From Steroidobacter agaridevorans (GTDB lineage Bacteria; Pseudomonadota; Gammaproteobacteria; Steroidobacterales; Steroidobacteraceae), in the NCBI RefSeq assembly GCF_009932555.1, contig NZ_BLJO01000001.1:1544833-1607259 (forward strand): a DNA stretch of 62,427 bases, read 5' to 3'. Each line of letters opens with the position of its first letter. Position 1 is the stretch's first letter. The notes under the pieces were generated by a model that had not been told where the DNA came from, did not search any database, and was given only the letters and a program-made list of their open reading frames with translations. Made by a program: the position numbers and the translations under genes. Positions 56,906 through 62,427 of the stretch are shown piece after piece.

Positions 56906-57192
56906 GGCGCGGCCTCCACGGCTTCAACCTGCACGGCGCGCTGGACGATCTTCACCAGACGCCAGGACTTGTGACGCGACAGCGGGCGGCACTCTTCGAT
57001 GGCCACGGTGTCGCCTTCACGGCTTTCGTTGTTCTCGTCATGAGCGAGGAACTGAGTCGTGCGGCGCTGATACTTGCCGTACTGCGGGTGCGGCACGTAG
57101 CGCTCGACAGCGACCGTGATGGTCTTCTGCATCTTGTTGCTGACGACCTTACCCGTCAGCTGACGCGCAGCCTTGGTCTTCTCGGTGCTCAT
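56902..57192 (-). CDS. rpsQ: Ribosomal protein S17
   Basis: 96 residues with OB fold: [40 protein letters not shown] and [20 protein letters not shown]. Starts 2 nt after the rpmC stop and overlaps rplN by 4 nt. Confidence 0.96.
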   Translation of the reverse strand: MSTEKTKAARQLTGKVVSNKMQKTITVAVERYVPHPQYGKYQRRTTQFLAHDENNESREGDTVAIEECRPLSRHKSWRLVKIVQRAVQVEAVEAAP

Positions 57193-57194
57193 GA

Positions 57195-57401
57195 TTACTT
57201 ACTACCTTTCGCGCGGCGCTGCTCGGCAGCCACGGTCTTCAAGCGCGCGATATCACGGCGCACGCGTGTGAAATCGTGCGGCTTCGCGGTCTGGCCGGTG
57301 GCGCGGTTCATGCGGAGATTGAACTGTTCGCGACGCAGATCCAGCAGCTCTTTCTGCAGATCGGCAGGCGACTTGGCGCGCAATTCTTTGGCGGTGCTCA
57401 T
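57195..57401 (-). CDS. rpmC: Ribosomal protein L29
   Basis: 68 residues from the ATG at 57401 ([20 protein letters not shown]), helix pair [16 protein letters not shown] and the end [16 protein letters not shown]. The longer frame upstream overlaps rplP and is a shadow. At the peptide exit tunnel. Confidence 0.95.
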   Translation of the reverse strand: MSTAKELRAKSPADLQKELLDLRREQFNLRMNRATGQTAKPHDFTRVRRDIARLKTVAAEQRRAKGSK

Positions 57402-57432
57402 GGGTCTCGTTACTCGAATTAGCGGATCACGC

Positions 57433-57846
57433 TTAACGCACTTGGCGCGTGACGAACTGCGTGTCCACCGACAGCTTGGAAGCCGCCAGACGGAACGCTT
57501 CGCGCGCGATGGTCTCGGACACGCCTTCCATCTCGAACAGCACCTTGCCGGGCTTGATCTTGGCGACGTAGTACTCGACGTTGCCTTTACCGGAGCCCAT
57601 TCGGACTTCGAGCGGCTTCTTGGTGATCGGCAGGTCCGGGAACACGCGGATCCACACCTGACCGCCACGCTTCACGTAGCGGGTCATGGCGCGACGCGCG
57701 GCTTCCAGTTCACGCGCAGTCATGCGCGCACGGCTGGTGGCCTTCAGACCGTAGTCGCCGAAGGCGACGTAGTTACCGCTCTGCGCGAGGCCGGCGTTGC
57801 GGCCCTTGAACGCCTTGCGGTACTTGGTGCGTTTGGGTTGCATCAT
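57433..57846 (-). CDS. rplP: Ribosomal protein L16
   Basis: 137 residues. [20 protein letters not shown] start (the ATG two codons on may be used) and [20 protein letters not shown]. Near the A-site tRNA elbow. Confidence 0.96.
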   Translation of the reverse strand: MMQPKRTKYRKAFKGRNAGLAQSGNYVAFGDYGLKATSRARMTARELEAARRAMTRYVKRGGQVWIRVFPDLPITKKPLEVRMGSGKGNVEYYVAKIKPGKVLFEMEGVSETIAREAFRLAASKLSVDTQFVTRQVR

Positions 57847-57857
57847 GATGGATTACC

Positions 57858-58556
57858 TCAGGCAGTCGCTTCAGCGGCAGCCTGCTGGCCTTCAGCCGCT
57901 TCAGCCGGCTGTTCCTGGGTGTTGAACACTTCGCCCTTGAAGATCCACACCTTGACGCCGATGACGCCGTAGTTGGTGCGGGCTTCAGCCAGGCCGTAAT
58001 CGATGTCCGCGCGCAGCGTGTGCAGCGGAATGCGGCCTTCGCGATACTGCTCGGTGCGAGCGATTTCGGCGCCGTTCAAGCGGCCCGCGACGCGCACCTT
58101 GATGCCGAGCGCGCCGATGCGCATGGTGTTGGTCACGGCGCGCTTCATGGCGCGACGGAACATCACGCGACGCTCCAGCTGCTGGGCAATGCCTTCGGCA
58201 ACCAGCATGGCGTCGAGTTCGGGCTTGCGGATCTCGGCGATGTTGATGCGCACGTCGGCCGTCGGCATCTTCATCATCTTCGAGACCTGACCGCGCAGCT
58301 TCTCGATGTCCTCGCCCTTCTTACCGATCACGATGCCGGGACGCGCGGTGTGAATGGTGATGTTCACTTTGCGCGCGGCGCGTTCGATCTGAATGCGGCT
58401 CACCGAAGCTTCGGACAGCTTCTTCTTCAGCAGCTCGCGCACCTGGAAATCGGTGTACACGTGCGCCGGGAAGTTCTTGCTCGAGGCATACCACTTCGAG
58501 GTCCACTCACGGGTGATACCGAGGCGGATGCCGACCGGATTGACTTTTTGACCCAT
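57858..58556 (-). CDS. rpsC: Ribosomal protein S3
   Basis: 232 residues. [20 protein letters not shown], a KH domain ([20 protein letters not shown]) and C-terminal [14 protein letters not shown] followed by a Gln/Ala tail. At the mRNA entry channel. Confidence 0.97.
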   Translation of the reverse strand: MGQKVNPVGIRLGITREWTSKWYASSKNFPAHVYTDFQVRELLKKKLSEASVSRIQIERAARKVNITIHTARPGIVIGKKGEDIEKLRGQVSKMMKMPTADVRINIAEIRKPELDAMLVAEGIAQQLERRVMFRRAMKRAVTNTMRIGALGIKVRVAGRLNGAEIARTEQYREGRIPLHTLRADIDYGLAEARTNYGVIGVKVWIFKGEVFNTQEQPAEAAEGQQAAAEATA

Positions 58557-58561
58557 GGCTC

Positions 58562-58903
58562 TTACTCGCTCTTACCGTCGCCGACCGTCACGATGATGTG
58601 ACTGTTGCGCTTCCAGATCCGATTGCCGCGGCCCTTGGCACGCGCGTGGAAACGCTTCAGCACCGGTGCGGTGTCGACGGTGACGGTCTGCACTTTCAAT
58701 TCATCCACGTCCGCGCTCAGATTGTTCTCGGCGTTCGCAACGGCCGACTCGAGCACCTTCAGCACCAGACGCGCGCCCTTCTTCGGCGTGTACTTCAGCG
58801 TGTTCAACGCGAGGCCGACAGGCTTGCCGCGGACCATGTCCGCGATCAGGCGGCACTTCTGCGGAGAGATGCGCGCGTACTTCAGTTTGGCAGCAACTTG
58901 CAT
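58562..58903 (-). CDS. rplV: Ribosomal protein L22
   Basis: 113 residues: [20 protein letters not shown] and [20 protein letters not shown], the tunnel hairpin and its tip. Confidence 0.96.
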   Translation of the reverse strand: MQVAAKLKYARISPQKCRLIADMVRGKPVGLALNTLKYTPKKGARLVLKVLESAVANAENNLSADVDELKVQTVTVDTAPVLKRFHARAKGRGNRIWKRNSHIIVTVGDGKSE

Positions 58904-58908
58904 TGCGA

Positions 58909-59187
58909 TTACTCCGCCGAGCTCTTCTTGTCGCCCGAGTGACCTTTGAAGGTACGCGTCGGCGCGAACTCACCCAGCTTGTGGCCGACCATGTTCTCGG
59001 ACACGAGCACGGGGATGTGCTGGCGACCGTTATGCACGGCGAGCGTCAGGCCGACGAAATCCGGCAGGATCATCGAACGGCGCGACCAGGTCTTGATCGG
59101 GCGACGATCGTTCTTCTCGGCGGCGACGCGCACCTTCTTGGCGAGGTGCAGGTCGACGAACGGACCTTTCTTTACGGAACGAGGCAC
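58909..59187 (-). CDS. rpsS: Ribosomal protein S19
   Basis: 92 residues: [60 protein letters not shown]. 18 nt after rplB. Confidence 0.97.
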   Translation of the reverse strand: MPRSVKKGPFVDLHLAKKVRVAAEKNDRRPIKTWSRRSMILPDFVGLTLAVHNGRQHIPVLVSENMVGHKLGEFAPTRTFKGHSGDKKSSAE

Positions 59188-59205
59188 GTTGCTATCCTCT
59201 TAAGC

Positions 59206-60030
59206 TCAATTACGGCGGCGGATGATCATGCCCGCCGTGCGCTTGTTACGACGCGTCTTCTTGCCCTTGGTGTTCCAACCCCATGGGCTCACCGGATGCG
59301 GATTACCCTGGCCGGACTTACCTTCACCACCACCGTGCGGGTGATCGACCGGGTTCATGACCACACCGCGCACCGTCGGACGGACGCCGCGCCAACGGAT
59401 GGCGCCGGCCTTGCCGTACTTGCGCAGGTTGTGTTCGCCGTTAGAAACCTCGCCAACGGTCGCGCGGCAGTCGACGTGCACCTTGCGCATCTCGGTGGAG
59501 CGCAGGCGGATCGTCGCGTACATGCCTTCGCGAGCGGCCAGCTGGGCCGAGCCGCCGGCGCTGCGTGCGAGCTGCGCGCCCTTGCCAGGCTTCAGCTCGA
59601 TGCAATGGATCGTGGTGCCGATCGGAATGTGGCGCAGCTGCATCGCGTTGCCAGCCTTGATCGGGGCTTCGGCGCCCGACATCACGGCGTCGCCAGGAGC
59701 AACGTCCTTCGGCGCGATGATGTAACGGCGCTCGCCATCCTTGTACAGCACGAGCGCGAGATGCGCGGTGCGGTTCGGATCGTATTCGAGACGCTCGACT
59801 TTGCCGGCAATGCCGTCTTTGTCGCGCAGGAAGTCGATGACGCGGTACTTCTGCTTGTGACCGCCGCCCTGGTGGCGGACCGTCTGACGGCCGAAGTGGT
59901 TGCGCGCGCCGGTCGAGTTCTTGTGCTGAACCAGCGAAGTCTCGGGGCCACCCTTGTGGAGGTGATCGCGCGAGATCTTGACCTGGAAGCGACGGCCCGG
60001 CGAGGTCGGTTTGGACTTGATCAATGCCAT
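59206..60030 (-). CDS. rplB: Ribosomal protein L2
   Basis: 274 residues. [20 protein letters not shown]-like segment ([20 protein letters not shown]) and the peptidyl-transferase-linked [18 protein letters not shown] with its histidine. 30 nt after rplW. Confidence 0.97.
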   Translation of the reverse strand: MALIKSKPTSPGRRFQVKISRDHLHKGGPETSLVQHKNSTGARNHFGRQTVRHQGGGHKQKYRVIDFLRDKDGIAGKVERLEYDPNRTAHLALVLYKDGERRYIIAPKDVAPGDAVMSGAEAPIKAGNAMQLRHIPIGTTIHCIELKPGKGAQLARSAGGSAQLAAREGMYATIRLRSTEMRKVHVDCRATVGEVSNGEHNLRKYGKAGAIRWRGVRPTVRGVVMNPVDHPHGGGEGKSGQGNPHPVSPWGWNTKGKKTRRNKRTAGMIIRRRN

Positions 60031-60060
60031 GACTGATTTCCTGATGCTGCCGGTGGGCCG

Positions 60061-60360
60061 TTAGGCCTCGGTACCGGTCAGGTCGATGCTCTGACCCGGG
60101 GCCAGGCGCACATAAGCCTTCTTGTAGTCCTGCCGGCGGCCAACCCGCTGGCCGAAGCGCTTCTGCTTGCCGCCGACGTTCACCACGTTCACGTCCGCCA
60201 CTTTGACTTCGAACATCAGTTCGACCGCGGCTTTGATGTCACCGCTGGTGGCATCGCGACGCACGCGGAACACGAATTGGTTCGCCGTCTCGGCGATACG
60301 CGCGCTCTTCTCGGACACATGCGGTCCGAGCAGCACGTTCATCAGCTTTTCCTGACTCAT
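60061..60360 (-). CDS. rplW: Ribosomal protein L23
   Basis: 99 residues: [40 protein letters not shown]. Docking site for trigger factor and SRP at the exit tunnel. Overlaps rplD by 4 nt. Confidence 0.96.
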   Translation of the reverse strand: MSQEKLMNVLLGPHVSEKSARIAETANQFVFRVRRDATSGDIKAAVELMFEVKVADVNVVNVGGKQKRFGQRVGRRQDYKKAYVRLAPGQSIDLTGTEA

Positions 60361-60974
60361 GCGAGCCTCTCTTCGAGCAGGCGAACGGCACCGACCGTCG
60401 CGAGCACTTGGTCATGACGAGCGAGGCTCAGCGGATCGAGCGCGCTCACCGGCAACACGTCGACATACGGCAGGTTGCGCGAGGCCAGCTCCAACTTCTC
60501 GTCGAAGGCCTCGACCAGCACCAGCACGTTGTCGCCCTGGTTCAGATCTTTCAGTTTCTGCACCAGCAGCTTGGTCTTCGGGGCTTCGAGCTCGATGCCG
60601 TTGACCACCTGCAGGCGATCGGTGCGGGCCAGCTGCGACAACATGGCCTGCAGCGCCGCGCGATACATCTTGCGGTTCACTTTCTGCGAGAAGTCACGCG
60701 GCTTGGCAGCGAACGCACGGCCACCGCCGACCCAGATCGGGCTGCGGATGGAGCCGGCACGCGCCTGACCGGTGCCCTTCTGACGCCACGGCTTGATGCC
60801 GCCGCCACGCACTTCGGCCTTGGTCTTCTGCGCTTTGGTGCCCGCACGACCCGCCGCCATGTAGGCGACGATGATCTGGTGCACCAGGGATTCGTTGTAC
60901 TCGCGGGCGAACGTCGCGTCGGAGACCTGGACGTCCTGAGCCTGCGCGCCTTTGCTGATGAGTTTGAGGTTCAT
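60357..60974 (-). CDS. rplD: Ribosomal protein L4
   Basis: 205 residues. [20 protein letters not shown] (tunnel loop) and [20 protein letters not shown]. In E. coli L4 also represses the S10 operon through a leader hairpin; a structured leader here sits upstream of rplC. Confidence 0.97.
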   Translation of the reverse strand: MNLKLISKGAQAQDVQVSDATFAREYNESLVHQIIVAYMAAGRAGTKAQKTKAEVRGGGIKPWRQKGTGQARAGSIRSPIWVGGGRAFAAKPRDFSQKVNRKMYRAALQAMLSQLARTDRLQVVNGIELEAPKTKLLVQKLKDLNQGDNVLVLVEAFDEKLELASRNLPYVDVLPVSALDPLSLARHDQVLATVGAVRLLEERLA

Positions 60975-60986
60975 GGGCGACTACTC

Positions 60987-61679
60987 TTACTTCTTCGCCG
61001 GGGCAACGCGCTTGCGGCGCAGTTGCGCAGCAGCCTTCACCGACGGGCGCACGATCACCTGGCTACCCGGAGCGCCCGGAACGGCGCCGCGGATCAGGAT
61101 CAAATTGCGCTCGGCATCGATGCGCACGACGCTGAGATTTTCGATGGTGCGACGGACCTGGCCCATGTGGCCGGACATGCGCTTGCCCTTGAACACGCGG
61201 CCCGGGGTCTGGCGCTGACCGATAGAACCCGGCGAGCGGTGCGACACGGAGACACCGTGCGTAGCCGGCAGACCGCCGAAGTTGTGGCGCTTCATGGTGC
61301 CGGCGAAGCCCTTACCGATCGTGGTGCCGGTCACATCGACGACCTGGCCCACTTCGAACGCGTCGACCTTGAGCTCGAAGCCCGCGGCGACATCCTTCAT
61401 GTCTTCGCCGTTCAAACGGAACTCGACCAGCTGCTTGCCGGGAGCGACTTTGACTTTGGCGTAATGGCCCGTGAGGGGCTTGTTGGTATGGGACGCCTTG
61501 CGATCGCCGACGGCGACCTGCACAGCGCGATAGCCATCGGCCTCGAGCGTACGAACCTGCGTAACGCGGTTCGGCACGGCTTCGATGACGGTCACCGGCA
61601 CGGTCTCGCCCGCTTCAGTGAAGACGCGCGTCATACCCGCCTTACGACCGACCAGACCTGGGGTCTTGGCAGCGCTCAT
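60987..61679 (-). CDS. rplC: Ribosomal protein L3
   Basis: 230 residues. [20 protein letters not shown] and [20 protein letters not shown]; the glutamine methylation region is [25 protein letters not shown] lies upstream of the ATG. First gene of the transcript begun at the promoter near 61910. Confidence 0.97.
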   Translation of the reverse strand: MSAAKTPGLVGRKAGMTRVFTEAGETVPVTVIEAVPNRVTQVRTLEADGYRAVQVAVGDRKASHTNKPLTGHYAKVKVAPGKQLVEFRLNGEDMKDVAAGFELKVDAFEVGQVVDVTGTTIGKGFAGTMKRHNFGGLPATHGVSVSHRSPGSIGQRQTPGRVFKGKRMSGHMGQVRRTIENLSVVRIDAERNLILIRGAVPGAPGSQVIVRPSVKAAAQLRRKRVAPAKK

Positions 61680-61700
61680 CGTGATTCCTCGTTAATTACG

Positions 61701-61860
61701 GCGACACCGCCCGTCCCGGCTCATGACCGGTACGGTGCGACACCGCGCTGATCCAACGCCCGCGACTACGATTGGCCGCAAGCGGTAAAACTTTCTATGC
61801 AGTGAAATCGGCGACAGGAATTCGAGAGGAACGACCAGCTGGGCTGGTCATGCATCTCGA
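61701..61860 (-). promoter_or_regulatory. Structured 5' leader of the rplC transcript
   Basis: Part of the ~305-nt rplC-rpsJ spacer. A nested hairpin TCGAGA (61822-61827)/TCTCGA (61855-61860) encloses GACCAGC-tgg-GCTGGTC (61833-61849). Nearer rplC, the 10-nt GCGACACCGC occurs twice (61701-61710, 61737-61746) and CGGTG (61733-61737) can pair with CACCG next to it; on the transcript this allows alternative hairpins, one close to the ribosome site. A ribosomal-protein autoregulatory leader is plausible (inference). Confidence 0.5.
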
Positions 61861-61904
61861 GCGGTACCCCGTCAGGGCCAGACCTCGGCGCAAAAGAGGC
61901 GCGA

Positions 61905-61932
61905 ATTATAGTCAGGTGGACTGACTTTGCAA
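61905..61932 (-). promoter_or_regulatory. Sigma-70 promoter for rplC and the S10-spc-alpha genes
   Basis: On the minus strand TTGCAA (61932-61927), 16 nt, then a perfect TATAAT (61910-61905). Predicted start near 61898, giving a leader of about 220 nt before rplC. It separates rplC onward from rpsJ. Confidence 0.75.
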
Positions 61933-61951
61933 GCGCGCCACAGAAATACTC

Positions 61952-61976
61952 GGTCACGGGCGCTAAGCCCGTGACC
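61952..61976 (-). terminator. GGTCACGGGC/GCCCGTGACC hairpin after rpsJ
   Basis: Perfect 10-bp stem with a GCTAA loop, 8 nt past the rpsJ stop. The downstream minus-strand sequence (GAGTATTTCTG) is only weakly U-rich, so termination may be partial; a REP-like palindrome is the alternative. Confidence 0.55.
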
Positions 61977-61984
61977 CAAAACCA

Positions 61985-62299
61985 TTAGTTCAGCTTGATC
62001 TGCACGTCCACGCCAGCCGGCAATTCCAGCTTCATCAGCGCGTCGACGGTCTTGTCCGTCGGGTTCAGGATGTCCATCAGGCGCTTGTGGGTGCGGATCT
62101 CGTACTGGTCGCGGGCGTCCTTGTCGCCGTGCGGGGAGACCAGCAGCGTGAAGCGCTCCATCTTGGTCGGCAGCGGCACCGGACCCTTGACCGTGGCGCC
62201 GGTGCGCTTGGCGGTCTCGACGATTTCACGCGCCGAGTTGTCGATCAGCCGGTGATCGAACGCTTTCAGGCGGATGCGGATGTTTTGATTCGTAGCCAT
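61985..62299 (-). CDS. rpsJ: Ribosomal protein S10
   Basis: 104 residues: [60 protein letters not shown]. Also a partner of NusB in antitermination. Normally contiguous with rplC; here ~305 nt with a hairpin and a promoter lie between. Confidence 0.97.
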   Translation of the reverse strand: MATNQNIRIRLKAFDHRLIDNSAREIVETAKRTGATVKGPVPLPTKMERFTLLVSPHGDKDARDQYEIRTHKRLMDILNPTDKTVDALMKLELPAGVDVQIKLN

Positions 62300-62353
62300 G
62301 TGATTTCTCGCAGCGGCGGGCGGGGTATGGCCCGCCGCCGCGTGTTGAATCGA

Positions 62354-62427
62354 TTACTTGATGATCTTGGCGACGACGCCGGCGCCGACCGTCTTGCCGC
62401 CTTCACGGATGGCGAAGCGCAGGCCTT
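62354..62427 (-). CDS. tuf: Elongation factor Tu, C-terminal end (truncated by window)
   Basis: The final 23 codons read GLRFAIREGGKTVGAGVVAK then IIK and stop, the standard EF-Tu C-terminus. The rest lies beyond the window. Its position upstream of rpsJ matches the str operon order (rpsL-rpsG-fusA-tuf). Confidence 0.93.
   Translation of the reverse strand, partial: GLRFAIREGGKTVGAGVVAKIIK

Overview
The window looks like a chromosomal segment of a high-GC gammaproteobacterium. The evidence is the miaB-ybeZ-ybeY-corC-lnt order, divergent ssb/uvrA, sthA, the E. coli-like S10-spc-alpha ribosomal order with tuf and rpsJ before it, and three TonB-dependent receptors. A Steroidobacter/Nevskiales/Xanthomonadales-type host would fit, but that is inference. 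I saw no rRNA, tRNA, CRISPR array, insertion sequence or prophage.

Layout. 1-2989: a tandem amidohydrolase pair (first member cut by the window edge, second stripped of metal ligands) and an EF-hand protein. 2990-3340: two nested palindromes. 3341-8241: a membrane-anchored winged-helix regulator divergent from a TonB receptor and a PepSY membrane protein. 8320-9156: a stand-alone DUF2384 antitoxin domain facing a vapBC pair. 9275-13162: a fatty-acid desaturase and a two-gene unit of membrane-anchored peptidoglycan amidase plus actin-like ATPase. 13259-17684: a probable metal (copper?) operon of DUF2946 protein, TonB receptor, and a beta-propeller fused to a thioredoxin-like domain. 17879-20208: LuxR-type regulator, shortened methyltransferase, second HTH protein. 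20225-26532: kdpDE without the Kdp pump, a glutamate/dicarboxylate symporter, uppP, a PaiB-like protein. 26624-32027: the miaB-to-lnt operon. 32279-35864: ssb/uvrA. 35879-43677: small accessory and housekeeping genes, including a lipoprotein of the hydratase fold coupled to pepQ, mscL and sthA, and a ~260-bp inverted-repeat element. 44076-47674: a TonB receptor and an exported ApbE. 47812-62427: the ribosomal protein/rpoA/secY cluster on the minus strand, ending in a partial tuf.

Most notable: the actin-like ATPase/peptidoglycan amidase pair; the propeller-thioredoxin fusion carrying CxCC, CPHH and CxxC motifs beside a TonB receptor and a His-rich DUF2946 protein; an L17 protein with a ~75-residue lysine/alanine tail; a catalytically dead amidohydrolase coupled to an intact paralogue; a TATAAT promoter with a ~220-nt structured leader separating tuf-rpsJ from rplC; and several dispersed palindromes, one pair inside the rpsD-rpoA spacer.
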